DNA of 64,000 nucleotides from an uncultured Actinomycetes bacterium (GCA_903828785.1 CAIKNP010000009.1:1-64000); one strand, 5' to 3'. Numbered from the stretch's first letter, positions 9,153 to 18,565 are shown. A program made the numbers and translations. Notes: generated by a model from the sequence alone, not told the origin.

Positions 9153-10667
9153 TTACTCTATAACCGACACCGCGGGCGAGGGTGCGGGCGAGGGTGCGCC
9201 TGCGCGCAAGGGGGCGTTCGGTAAAAAGAGACTGGGCACTATCCCCAAGACGCAGGCGCCGAAGGACCACCAAAAGGCCGAGCCGAAGGCCTGGGCGAGT
9301 TGCGCCAACTGCGTGGCGCTGGGCACACCCTGTCCGCTCTGCATCATCGCCCCCGCCGAGGCACCCAGGCGAGACTGAATTTGGGTGTCCAGCACGACGG
9401 CGAAAACGGCCACCGCGAAGGAACCTCCGATTTGTCGAAGGATGTTGGTCGCCGAGGTGGCCCGAGGCACCTGGGCGTAACTGAGGTTGCGGTACGAGGC
9501 GGCCACGACGGGCATCATGCAAAAACCCAGACCCACTCCCCGGACCAACAGCGCCAGGGCGAGCAGGACGTAGCTCGTCGTCGAAGTGACCATGGTGAAG
9601 AAGAAAGTGCCCAGCGCCATGACCACGGCTCCGCCGACCGCAATGCGTCGCGGTCCGTACTTGTCGGAGAGCGAACCAGCTAATCGCATGACACAGGCCG
9701 CGCCGATGCCCTGGGAAGCCATGAGGAGCCCCGTGCGCCAGGCCGGCTGTCCCCGGTCTACTTGGTAATAGAGGGGTAGGAGAAACATCGAACCGTAGAG
9801 GGTGGCCCCGGTCAAGGTGATGCCAATCGCCGAAACGGCGAAGGTGCGATCCTTAAACAGCCGCAGGTCCATCAGCGGTTCAACCGAGCGCATTGATTGC
9901 CACACGAAGCCGACCGTCAACAAGGTCCCGCCGATCAGACTGTCCCACACCTTGGCCCCGTGGAAGCCACCCTGCGCACCCACTTCACTCAGTCCGTAGA
10001 CCACGAGGCCCAGGCCGGGCGCGAGGAGGAGAAAGCCCATGAGGTCGAAGCGGTGGTCTCGGTCACTGGGCGACTTGGCCAAGAATGACTTGGAGAGTAT
10101 GAGGGCAATAATGCCTATAGGCACGTTCACGATGAAGATCCATCGCCAGGTGGTGTTCGAGATAATGAAGCCACCGAGGACCGGGCCGAGAATAGGTCCC
10201 AGCAGCGTGGGCACCCCGATAATGCCCATGACCTTACCCATGCGCTGGGGGCCGGCGGCGCGCGCCATGATGGACTGACCCACCGGCATAATCATGCCGC
10301 CACCCAGACCTTGCAGGATACGAAAGATAATGAGACTTTCGGCCGACCACGCACAAGCGCACAGGAGTGAACCAACGACGAAGAGCGTCAGGGAGATCAT
10401 GTACACCGATTTCGTTCCAATGCGGTGCATGGCCCAACCGGAGACGGGGATGACGATGGCCAGGGCCAAGAGATAGCCCGTCGTGACCCACTGGATGGTA
10501 CTCACCGAGGCGCTGAAGTCTACGCTCAAGCGGCGAAGCGCCACTGCGACGATGGTGGTGTCCAGAATCGCCATGATGGTTCCCAACACCACGACGATCG
10601 CCGCTTTGACGACCTCGGGTTCGAGTTTGTCAGTCGCGGAAGGGACCGTGGTCACGAGAAATCTCAC
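9153..10667 (-). CDS. MFS exporter, DHA2 (EmrB/QacA) family
   Basis: A 504-residue proton-driven drug exporter of the 14-helix DHA2 type. Signatures are LDTTIVAVALRRL in helix 1 (motif D1), GSLSDKYGPRRI in the central loop (motif A-like) and LGPILGPVLGGFI in helix 5 (motif C of antiporters). It should expel lipophilic drugs or dyes across the cytoplasmic membrane. The substrate cannot be predicted. It diverges from a small membrane protein gene, with about 40 bp between them. Confidence 0.88.
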   Translation of the reverse strand: MRFLVTTVPSATDKLEPEVVKAAIVVVLGTIMAILDTTIVAVALRRLSVDFSASVSTIQWVTTGYLLALAIVIPVSGWAMHRIGTKSVYMISLTLFVVGSLLCACAWSAESLIIFRILQGLGGGMIMPVGQSIMARAAGPQRMGKVMGIIGVPTLLGPILGPVLGGFIISNTTWRWIFIVNVPIGIIALILSKSFLAKSPSDRDHRFDLMGFLLLAPGLGLVVYGLSEVGAQGGFHGAKVWDSLIGGTLLTVGFVWQSMRSVEPLMDLRLFKDRTFAVSAIGITLTGATLYGSMFLLPLYYQVDRGQPAWRTGLLMASQGIGAACVMRLAGSLSDKYGPRRIAVGGAVVMALGTFFFTMVTSTTSYVLLALALLVRGVGLGFCMMPVVAASYRNLSYAQVPRATSATNILRQIGGSFAVAVFAVVLDTQIQSRLGASAGAMMQSGQGVPSATQLAQLAQAFGSAFWWSFGACVLGIVPSLFLPNAPLRAGAPSPAPSPAVSVIE

Positions 10668-10709
10668 TTAGAACGTTTGCCCCAGCGTAATAGTGCGAAG
10701 ATAGTCAAC

Positions 10710-11294
10710 GTGCTCAGCCCCGACTTTGCCCTTCTCGGGGGTGCGCTCTCCATCGGTGGAGACCTCTCCTATATTCGCGACACCTTCGCGGGTCGATCAT
10801 TGCCTAATCGTGTTTCGTGGCTGCTCTGGGGCATTGCCACCACCCTGGTCGGCGTCGCCCAGATTCGTGAAGGAGTCCACCTGCAATGGATGCTCTCCCT
10901 AGGAATCGGTCTCGGCGATTTTGTCATCTTCGCCGCGTCCTTTCATCGTCGCCACGGCGTTTGGCAACTCAGTGGCTTCGACCTGGCCTGCGGCCTGGCC
11001 TCAGCCCTGGGCCTGCTCGTGTGGGCTCGCACGAATAACAACACGGTGGCCATCGTGGCCTTCATTAGTGCTGACGCGCTGGCCTGCATTCCCACCATTA
11101 CAAAATCGTGGAAGGCCCCACACACCGAAACCTTGTCGGCCTATCTCTGTACCATGCTGGCGGCCATCATCACCCTGATGAGTGCCACGCAGTGGACCTC
11201 GGGTGCGGTGGCTTTTGCACTGTGGATAGGCGCTATCAACGCGCTCTTCGTACTACTGGTCGCTCGTCAATACCGAAGCGTGCCACGGGTCTAG
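10710..11294 (+). CDS. membrane protein of unknown function
   Basis: A 194-residue protein with six or so hydrophobic helices (LLGGALSIGGDLSYIRD, NRVSWLLWGIATTLVGVAQ, AVAFALWIGAINALFVLLVA). It resembles small PQ-loop or sugar-transport-like membrane proteins, but I cannot assign a family. The track ORF extends upstream through the exporter; GTG 10710 is the first start after that gene's start region. The C-terminus ends in a short basic tail. Confidence 0.65.
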   Translation: MLSPDFALLGGALSIGGDLSYIRDTFAGRSLPNRVSWLLWGIATTLVGVAQIREGVHLQWMLSLGIGLGDFVIFAASFHRRHGVWQLSGFDLACGLASALGLLVWARTNNNTVAIVAFISADALACIPTITKSWKAPHTETLSAYLCTMLAAIITLMSATQWTSGAVAFALWIGAINALFVLLVARQYRSVPRV

Positions 11295-11406
11295 CCAACC
11301 CGACGACGACGTCGCAGCCACGGAGCTCGCGCGGCGACCACACCCGGACTGCACGGCGCGGTGACGAAGATCGGTGGAAGACGAGAAGCCAGAGTGGCCG
11401 AAGCCA

Positions 11407-12015
11407 TCACCGGGCTCTTCGCGCCACGATCCAGTTGAAGTTCTGCACGCTGCCCCAAGGGGTGTGGTGCTGTTCTTGCTCGCTAGCGAGTACGTCGTAA
11501 CGAGGTCCGAGCGTTTGCGTGAGGTCCGAAATCGAGTATCGAACAACGGGAAGACCCGAACACTCCTGCGGACCGTCTTCGGCAAAAGCCCCCAGGATGA
11601 CGTGCGCCCCGAGTGCCAGTGCGGCGTTCATGGTTGCGAGGTAGGCCTCGCGATCTGCCGTTTCCAACATGAAATGAAACACCGCTCGATCGTGCCAGAC
11701 GTCAAACTGCTGGGGAGGTTCCCACCTTCGTATGTCCGCCGTGAAGAAGCGAACGTCACCCGCGAGGTCGTTACTTCGAAGCTGATCGAGCGCTCGAGCC
11801 GAGACGTCCAGCGCGCTGAGTTGCGTGTAGCCACTGCTCGCCAACGAAGGAATGAGTGTGGAGACACCGGCGCCGATATCAATAATGGCGTCATCGGAAC
11901 GAGCCACTGACTCAATGAGACGCAGTGACGTTCGGGGAGATTGCTGATACCAACTCACATCGGTTGGGTCTTTTATCGTATAGATAGTGTCCCAGTATTC
12001 GTCAGCGGTACTCAC
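11407..12015 (-). CDS. class I SAM-dependent methyltransferase
   Basis: A 202-residue Rossmann-fold methyltransferase. Motif I is IIDIGAGVSTLIPSL, the acidic residue of motif II lies in LSALDVS, and FDVWHDRAVFHFMLE is the motif IV region typical of a group of small uncharacterised methyltransferases. The acceptor is unknown. The GTG at 12015 is favoured because the body starts there (STADEYWDTIY) and a TACGCT box sits 6 nt upstream. Confidence 0.82.
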   Translation of the reverse strand: MSTADEYWDTIYTIKDPTDVSWYQQSPRTSLRLIESVARSDDAIIDIGAGVSTLIPSLASSGYTQLSALDVSARALDQLRSNDLAGDVRFFTADIRRWEPPQQFDVWHDRAVFHFMLETADREAYLATMNAALALGAHVILGAFAEDGPQECSGLPVVRYSISDLTQTLGPRYDVLASEQEQHHTPWGSVQNFNWIVARRAR

Positions 12016-12021
12016 GCAATC

Positions 12022-12027
12022 AGCGTA
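12022..12027 (-). promoter_or_regulatory. -10 box of methyltransferase gene (leaderless)
   Basis: TACGCT precedes the GTG at 12015 by 6 nt on the minus strand. Confidence 0.5.
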
Positions 12028-12047
12028 TCGTCGGGACCAGGTCGAAA

Positions 12048-12590
12048 CTAAAGGGCGAGTCGACACAGAACATGCCGTCGCCCCACCCATTCGGGGAGCA
12101 GCGGGTGATCGAAATCGTCGGCGGGGTCGTGGGTCATGCCCACCTTTTCCATGACGCGCCTCGAGGGCGCGTTGGCACTGGTGGTGAAACTCACCACTTC
12201 GTTTCGAGGAAAGGCCACGTTTTCTCGGCCCCACGACAACGCCGCCCACGCAGCCTCAGTCGCCAAACCCTGATTCCACGACGACGCTGCCAGTCGCCAA
12301 CCGATTTCAATACAAGGTGTGAAGTGCGCCTCCCAGCGAGGTTGAGAAAATCCAAGAAAGCCAATGAAGCCGGCGTTCTCGCGACGCTCCACCGCCCAGA
12401 GGCCGTAACCCTGTCGCCACCCGTCGACAATTCGATCCATCAAGGCGTCCGATTCACTCCTGCTCAGAAGACTGGGAAAGTGCTCCATAACCCGAGGATC
12501 GCTGTTCATTTCAGCAAAGAGGGCACGATCCGCTTCGATCCATGGCCGCAGCCTCAATCGTTCGGTCTTCAGGACCGGAATGTCGCCCAC
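12048..12590 (-). CDS. RimJ/RimL-type GNAT acetyltransferase
   Basis: A 180-residue GNAT of the ribosomal-protein acetyltransferase type: LKTERLRLRPW at the N-terminus, EIGWRLAASSWNQGLATEAAWAALSW (acetyl-CoA loop) and SFTTSANAPSRRVMEKVGM near the end. Such proteins often acetylate N-termini or small amines; the real target is unknown. The track start is 18 codons longer. The GTG at 12590 fits the family start and has a TACAGT box 7 nt upstream. Confidence 0.8.
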   Translation of the reverse strand: MGDIPVLKTERLRLRPWIEADRALFAEMNSDPRVMEHFPSLLSRSESDALMDRIVDGWRQGYGLWAVERRENAGFIGFLGFSQPRWEAHFTPCIEIGWRLAASSWNQGLATEAAWAALSWGRENVAFPRNEVVSFTTSANAPSRRVMEKVGMTHDPADDFDHPLLPEWVGRRHVLCRLAL

Positions 12591-12597
12591 GCCATTG

Positions 12598-12603
12598 ACT
12601 GTA
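12598..12603 (-). promoter_or_regulatory. -10 box of RimJ/L-type GNAT gene
   Basis: TACAGT lies 7 nt upstream of the GTG at 12590 on the minus strand. Confidence 0.4.
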
Positions 12604-12689
12604 CAAGAGCTGTTTCGCGTATTCCACCCTACGGCGCACGACATTGGTGTACCGTCAAATCTTTAAAACAAGACTTGGCATGAACATCT

Positions 12690-13010
12690 TCAGAAATGGA
12701 GGCCGACAACCAGAGAAAGCGCTTCATCCACGGCCCACATCTCCTCCACGCTGAGGCGACCAATCGCTTCACTGGTGCGCCTGACATCAGCGACGGCCAT
12801 CTGTTCAATAAGAACGCGCGTCGGCTAAGACTCAATTGTTACCTGGGGACGAAAGGTCGCGGGAAGGGCGCTCAGTGACGTTGGCGCCACGATGACTGTC
12901 GATAGAGGTGTGAGCACATCACTCTGAATAATCACGCCGAACCTTGGCCCTTGTTGTTCGTGGCTCGAGCGTGGAGGTGGCAGCAGCCGAACAACATCAC
13001 CCCTCGGCAC
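12690..13010 (-). pseudogene. MazF/PemK-type toxin gene broken by an amber codon
   Basis: Read on the minus strand, a 107-codon frame begins at GTG 13010 (VPRGDVVRLLPPP), passes through GVIIQSDVLTPLSTVIVAP, meets a TAG at 12827-12825, and continues in the same frame as PTRVLIEQMAVADVRR and LSVEEMWAVDEALSLVVGL to a TGA. Both halves match one MazF/PemK mRNA-interferase from end to end. The stop replaces a variable residue before TRVLIEQ. The ORF track misses the second half, and its ORF on the same bases (12629..12835) is another frame. The gene is either inactivated or miscalled at one base. The antitoxin frame overlaps its start by 14 nt. Confidence 0.8.
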
Positions 13011-13254
13011 CTTGGTTCTCCATGAACGCAGCGATCTGTTGCCTCTCGTGACGGTCCTGCTGATCAGCGGCGATGAGTTCGGCTTCGCGTCGAACCACCT
13101 CACGACGCCTCAAGCGCTCCGCAGCTCCTCGCAGTGCTTCACGGATAGCTTCGGATCTCGTGAGTTCCGCAGCCTCCAGTACTTGTAGATGGCGTTGAGA
13201 CTCGGCATCGAGTCGAAATGAAATCGATTGCGAGATACGGCCTGACGCAGTCAG
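12997..13254 (-). CDS. ribbon-helix-helix antitoxin-like frame without canonical start
   Basis: This frame is absent from the ORF track. It encodes ISFRLDAESQRHLQVLEAAE, then a second helix LTRSEAIREALRGA and a long charged C-terminal helix, typical of CopG/RelB-type antitoxins that partner MazF. No ATG, GTG or TTG precedes the conserved part in frame. The only plausible start is a CTG that overlaps the upstream GNAT stop as CTGA. An ATC codon at the expected start position suggests a lost ATG. It overlaps the toxin start by 14 nt. It is either a degenerate gene or one with a rare start codon. Confidence 0.55.
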   Translation of the reverse strand: MTASGRISQSISFRLDAESQRHLQVLEAAELTRSEAIREALRGAAERLRRREVVRREAELIAADQQDRHERQQIAAFMENQGAEG

Positions 13255-13682
13255 TTTTCCAGGGAGAAGCGATAGACGTTGGTCTCGCGTTTCACGAACC
13301 CTATCGATTGATATAGGCCGTTAGCGGCCTCTCGAGAAGGTCGACTCGTCAAGTCAAGGGTGGTGGCGCCAGCGATCCGAGCGTACACCATTGCCTCCTC
13401 GATCAGTGCCCGGCCGATACCGCGAGCGCGAAAGGAGTCATCAACGACGACGTCTTCGATCCACGCTCGCACTCCCGTCAGGATGGGAAAGAGAGCGAGG
13501 GTGAGGGTGCCAACAATTTGACCGCTTTCCCGCGCCACCAAAAAAACATTGCTCGACGCCGTAACGATGTTGGCGAGACGCTCCATCGTGACGGTGGATG
13601 CACTCGGCGAGAGTTGGGGGGTGAGTCGCTGCATAGCCGCCAGGAGCTCGGGGGTCGCCTGCGTTAGTCGTTCAATGCTCAT
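13251..13682 (-). CDS. GNAT family N-acetyltransferase
   Basis: A 143-residue GNAT protein: IEDVVVDDSFRARGIGRALIEEAM is the acetyl-CoA loop (RARGIG), followed by SREAANGLYQSIGFVKR. The long track ORF is an artefact; MSIERL at 13682 follows GAGGTAGCG. It overlaps the NUDIX gene upstream by 11 nt, and its stop overlaps the possible CTG start of the antitoxin frame. GNATs can be toxins paired with ribbon-helix-helix antitoxins, but the order and the adjacent MazF make the MazF pairing likelier. Confidence 0.8.
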   Translation of the reverse strand: MSIERLTQATPELLAAMQRLTPQLSPSASTVTMERLANIVTASSNVFLVARESGQIVGTLTLALFPILTGVRAWIEDVVVDDSFRARGIGRALIEEAMVYARIAGATTLDLTSRPSREAANGLYQSIGFVKRETNVYRFSLEN

Positions 13683-14355
13683 CGCTACCTCGCCATACGG
13701 GTCTACGAACGTCATCGTAAAAGACGGGGAAGGAGGAGTCGCGAATCGCCGCGAAGATTGCGGGCGACCAGCGCTCGGCGCCCAGGGTATTGGCCGGCAG
13801 GCTGTCCTGGGCGAACCAGCCCAGGTCGAGGGTTTCGTGGGGGTGCCCCGCGAGCGTGCCACCGACGGCGCGGCATAGGAAGATCAGCGAGTAGAGAGGA
13901 ATCCTCGACAGACCGAGTCGCATGCCGTCGAGCACTCCGATGAGGCGAACCACCTCGGCGTCGATTCCGGTCTCTTCTTTGACTTCCTTCACCACGACCT
14001 CGGGAGCGGAGTACCCAATATCCGCCCACCCCGTTGGGTAGAGCCAGACACCCGAATCGGAGCGCTGGATCATGAGAAGTTCATCGCGCTCATTAACCAA
14101 GATGGCCCCCACCGCTACTTTCGGCGTGACGTAACCGGCCGAACCACGTTCGGCCCCCTTCATCCATTCGGTGACGTAGGCCGGAGCGTCCAGGGCGTCC
14201 TCACCATCCGCACTGGCCTTGAGATCCGCGGCGACGGCCAGAATCTCTTCGTAGCGTTCACGTTCGTAGGGGCTCTCGGTAAACCCAATTCCCGTTCGGG
14301 CGAGACCCGACAGGGTTTCGGCCCACCGACGTAACTCCGCTTCCGAGGCACTCAT
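13672..14355 (-). CDS. NUDIX hydrolase with N-terminal Hydrolase_like2 domain
   Basis: A 227-residue protein. Residues 1 to about 65 resemble the helical N-terminal domain found on some ADP-ribose-type NUDIX enzymes (SEAELRRWAETLSGLARTG). The NUDIX box is GYSAPEVVVKEVKEETGIDAE, with Lys in place of the usual Arg. It should hydrolyse a nucleoside diphosphate linked to another group; the substrate is open. The start at 14355 is chosen over the much longer track ORF because homology begins there. It lies 19 bp downstream of hemQ. Confidence 0.82.
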   Translation of the reverse strand: MSASEAELRRWAETLSGLARTGIGFTESPYERERYEEILAVAADLKASADGEDALDAPAYVTEWMKGAERGSAGYVTPKVAVGAILVNERDELLMIQRSDSGVWLYPTGWADIGYSAPEVVVKEVKEETGIDAEVVRLIGVLDGMRLGLSRIPLYSLIFLCRAVGGTLAGHPHETLDLGWFAQDSLPANTLGAERWSPAIFAAIRDSSFPVFYDDVRRPVWRGSDEH

Positions 14356-14374
14356 TCGTGATCGAGCTACCGAC

Positions 14375-15058
14375 TCACACCACGGTGACGGCGAGGACCT
14401 CGTCAAGGTCGCCGACGAGGCCGGTGTAGAAGGCGCCGAACTCACCGTAGAGGGTGGAGGCTTCATCAAAACGCATCGTGTAGACGCAGTCCTTAAGGTC
14501 GTCGGGACGAACACCAAAGAGGGTGACACCCCACTCCCAGTCGTCCAGGCCCGTCGAGCCGGTAACGACCTGAATAACGCGACCCTTAAAGTCACGCCCC
14601 GACTTCCCGTGATCGCGCATAAGCGCTTCGCGCTCTTCGAAGGGCAAGGCGAACCAGTTCTTCTCTTCACCACGGCGCTTGCTCATGGGGTAGAAACAGA
14701 AGGCCTTCATGTCCGACGGGGGCAAGACGGGGTAGAGGCGAGCATTTTGCAACTCCTCACTCATCCACGCTCCGTACTCGGAGACCTCGGTCACCGAGAC
14801 GTACGACTCCGAAACCTGCAGGCCCGAGGCTTGCACCTTTGACTGGAAGCGGCGCAAATCCCAGAGATCCTCGCCCAGCACCATGAAACACAGGTCGGCC
14901 TTGGCACCCATGATGGCGGCCGTTACTACTTGCACCTTGGCATCATGGGCGTCCGAAATCGCCTGGTGCAGCAGGTCTCTATCGACCTCGCCGCTCACGT
15001 GGCAAAAGAGGTGTAAGACGTTGACGCCCTTGGCGGGGGTCATAGGTGTAGTGGTCAT
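14375..15058 (-). CDS. hemQ: coproheme decarboxylase HemQ (chlorite-dismutase family)
   Basis: A 227-residue protein of the chlorite dismutase/ChdC family. In Gram-positive bacteria it oxidatively decarboxylates coproheme to haem b in the cytoplasm. Family marks are EYGAWMSEELQNARLYP and the signature FCFYPMSKRR.EKNWF near the haem pocket, then GMD-like DDWEWGVTLF. The start at 15058 (MTTTPMTP) is favoured over 15103 because of a TATCAT box 6 nt upstream. The GNAT/NUDIX genes follow on the same strand; groEL ends 100 bp upstream, at a terminator. Confidence 0.88.
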   Translation of the reverse strand: MTTTPMTPAKGVNVLHLFCHVSGEVDRDLLHQAISDAHDAKVQVVTAAIMGAKADLCFMVLGEDLWDLRRFQSKVQASGLQVSESYVSVTEVSEYGAWMSEELQNARLYPVLPPSDMKAFCFYPMSKRRGEEKNWFALPFEEREALMRDHGKSGRDFKGRVIQVVTGSTGLDDWEWGVTLFGVRPDDLKDCVYTMRFDEASTLYGEFGAFYTGLVGDLDEVLAVTVV

Positions 15059-15064
15059 ACGTCC

Positions 15065-15070
15065 ATGATA
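15065..15070 (-). promoter_or_regulatory. -10 box of hemQ (leaderless)
   Basis: TATCAT precedes the ATG at 15058 by 6 nt on the minus strand. Confidence 0.5.
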
Positions 15071-15098
15071 CGAGGCGCGCGACGCCCGCCGCCCGAAA

Positions 15099-15137
15099 AG
15101 CACAAGGCCGCGGGAACGAGTCCCGCGGCCTTGTGCT
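15099..15137 (-). terminator. groEL terminator, 17-bp perfect hairpin
   Basis: AGCACAAGGCCGCGGGA pairs perfectly with TCCCGCGGCCTTGTGCT around a 5-nt loop. On the minus strand the hairpin starts about 17 nt after the groEL stop and is followed by TTTT, so it should end groEL transcripts. Confidence 0.85.
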
Positions 15138-15154
15138 GATATCGAGAAAACGGC

Positions 15155-16828
<1,674 letters not shown>

Positions 16829-16855
16829 TTAGCAGTCTAGGGGTGAGAGTGCTAA
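16829..16855. promoter_or_regulatory. CIRCE operator (HrcA binding site)
   Basis: TTAGCAGTC-N9-GAGTGCTAA is the CIRCE inverted repeat with one mismatch to TTAGCACTC. It lies upstream of groEL on the minus strand and just beyond the stop of the sulfur-carrier gene, so it can control groEL only. Confidence 0.9.
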
Positions 16856-16860
16856 CCGAG

Positions 16861-17136
16861 TCAGCCGCCGGCGACCGCGGGCACCAGTGACACGGTGGTG
16901 CCGGCGGTGAGTTCCGTGTCCAAACCATTGAGGAAACGCACGTCTTCGTCGGCGACAAAGACGTTGACGAAACGTCGCAAGGATCCCTTGTCGTCGAGAA
17001 CGCGAAAAGCGATACCGGGGTAGGCCGCGTCGACGGCGGCGATGGCCTCCCGCACGGTGCTGGCTTCAACTGGTACTTCGCCGGCGCCGCCCACGAGGAC
17101 GCGCAACTGACTAGGCAAACGGACAATCACACTCAT
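16861..17136 (-). CDS. MoaD/ThiS-family ubiquitin-like sulfur carrier
   Basis: A 91-residue beta-grasp protein ending in the diagnostic Gly-Gly (VPAVAGG), which is adenylated and thiocarboxylated in this family. It has RFVNVFVADEDVRFL and LTAGTTVSLVPAVAGG, as in CysO/MoaD proteins. It overlaps the thrC stop by 4 nt. In mycobacteria CysO donates sulfur for cysteine synthesis from O-phosphoserine; a link to threonine/homocysteine sulfur metabolism is suggested by the thrC neighbour and its riboswitch, but that is inference. Confidence 0.85.
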   Translation of the reverse strand: MSVIVRLPSQLRVLVGGAGEVPVEASTVREAIAAVDAAYPGIAFRVLDDKGSLRRFVNVFVADEDVRFLNGLDTELTAGTTVSLVPAVAGG

Positions 17137-18383
17137 GAGGCACTCACTAACCGTAGGAAATTAAGGGCCTCCTCGGCATTCGCCAAGGAGGGGGTAATCG
17201 TGGCCGAGACCACGGCGGTGTCAACCACGGCGTCAAGGGTCTTGAGACCGTGGCCCGAAATAATCGCGACAATCGACTTATTCGGGTCGATAGTGCCACG
17301 TCGAATCATCTGGCGCAAGGAGGCGATAGTCACACCGCCGGCGGTTTCGGCGAACACGCCTTCGGTCTGGGCGAGCAAACCGATGCATTCGAGAATTTCT
17401 TCGTCGCTCACCGAGCCACAGTCACCACCCTTGGCCCGTAGGTTGTCGAGAACGTAGGGACCATCGGCCGGATTACCAATCGCCAGCGAACGAGCAATGG
17501 TGTTGGGCTTCTGGGGTGTCACGACCTCGGCGCCTTCGGCGAAGGCGGTGGCGATGGGCGAACAGCCCGTCGCCTGGGCCCCGAAGAGTACGGGGGCGGT
17601 CCCCGAAACGAGACCGAGTTCGATGAACTGATTGAAACCCTTGGCGACTTTGGTGAACTGGCTTCCCGAGGCCAGCGGTACCACGACCTGATCCGGCATC
17701 GTCCACCCCAGCTGCTCACAGATCTCAAAGGCCAAAGTCTTGGAGCCTTCGGCGTAGTAGGGACGGAGATTTACGTTGGCGAAGGCCCAGTCCGGGTGCT
17801 CGGCGACGAGTTCCACGCAGAGACGATTAACGTCGTCGTAGTTACCCTCAACGCCGAGGACCGTTCCCCCGAAGATAGCGGTCATGGCGATCTTGGACTT
17901 TTCAAGATCCGAGGGAATGATGGTCACACTGGGCCAACCGATGAAGGCGGCGTGCGCGGCTACCGAGGTCGCCAGATTTCCCGTCGAGGCGCAGGCGGCA
18001 GTGGTAAAACCCAGTCGCCGAGCGCTCGAGAGTGCGCAAGAAACCACGCGGTCCTTGAAGGAACCAGTGGGGTTTCGAGTGTCGTCCTTGAGCCAGAGTT
18101 CCTTAACGCCGAGGACCTCGGCGAGACGAGTGGCTCGTCGCAGCGGCGTCCAGCCGGCGCCCAGGTCCACGGGCTCGACGCCGGGATCGGGCAAAAGGGC
18201 GGCGTAGCGCCAAATTGAACTCGGGCCGGCTTCAATGCTCGCCCTCGTCACGACGCCCTTGGCCGCCTCGAGGTCGTAGTCAACCTCCAGCGGACCAAAA
18301 CAGAACTCGCAGGAGTACCGTGCCTCGGTGGGATAGGTCGCCCCGCACTCTCGACAGAGAAGACCGGTCGCAAAACTCGCCAT
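17133..18383 (-). CDS. thrC: threonine synthase
   Basis: A 416-residue PLP enzyme that converts O-phospho-homoserine to threonine. It begins with a zinc-ribbon-like segment (LLCRECGATYPTEARYSCEFC) found in threonine synthases of this type. The PLP lysine is in NPTGSFKDR and the phosphate-binding loop in ACASTGNLATS. The start at 18383 (MASFATG) follows AAAGGG by 9 nt; an upstream ATG at 18401 would lie inside the riboswitch P1 stem and is rejected. A SAM-I riboswitch occupies the leader. A ubiquitin-like carrier gene overlaps its 3' end. Confidence 0.92.
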   Translation of the reverse strand: MASFATGLLCRECGATYPTEARYSCEFCFGPLEVDYDLEAAKGVVTRASIEAGPSSIWRYAALLPDPGVEPVDLGAGWTPLRRATRLAEVLGVKELWLKDDTRNPTGSFKDRVVSCALSSARRLGFTTAACASTGNLATSVAAHAAFIGWPSVTIIPSDLEKSKIAMTAIFGGTVLGVEGNYDDVNRLCVELVAEHPDWAFANVNLRPYYAEGSKTLAFEICEQLGWTMPDQVVVPLASGSQFTKVAKGFNQFIELGLVSGTAPVLFGAQATGCSPIATAFAEGAEVVTPQKPNTIARSLAIGNPADGPYVLDNLRAKGGDCGSVSDEEILECIGLLAQTEGVFAETAGGVTIASLRQMIRRGTIDPNKSIVAIISGHGLKTLDAVVDTAVVSATITPSLANAEEALNFLRLVSAS

Positions 18384-18397
18384 ACTGCATTTCCCTT

Positions 18398-18498
18398 TCA
18401 TCGTTCGGGCTTTGGCACCTGGTGTGACAGGAATTCTCCTGGGGATCACACTGGTTGCCGCGACTTCAACGGGCCCGTCCCTCAGTCGCTCTGGATGA
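18398..18498 (-). promoter_or_regulatory. SAM-I (S-box) riboswitch in the thrC leader
   Basis: The minus strand reads TCATCCAGAGCGACTGAGGGA, then GGGCCCGTTGAAGTCGCGGCAACC, a P3 hairpin (AGTGTGA/TCACACC), GGTGCCAAAGCCC and GATGA. These are the SAM-I core words: the kink-turn GAGGGA, the pseudoknot/GGCAACC joining segment and GGTGCCAA, closed by the P1 pair TCATC/GATGA. The thrC Shine-Dalgarno AAAGGG directly follows and partly abuts P1, so control is probably at translation, although no terminator-antiterminator pair was modelled. Confidence 0.9.
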
Positions 18499-18553
18499 CA
18501 CTTCTGGCTACAACTATAGCGGGCTTCGATTGGTCGCATTCATTCGCTTCCCC

Positions 18554-18559
18554 TACATT
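18554..18559 (+). promoter_or_regulatory. -10 box of gpgS (leaderless)
   Basis: TACATT precedes the GTG at 18566 by 6 nt; no Shine-Dalgarno is properly spaced. Confidence 0.45.
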
Positions 18560-18565
18560 GGAGTC

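Noticed and set aside
12629-12835. 68-residue minus-strand ORF
   Set aside because: Different frame over the second half of the mazF remnant; it has no family pattern, whereas the mazF frame does.
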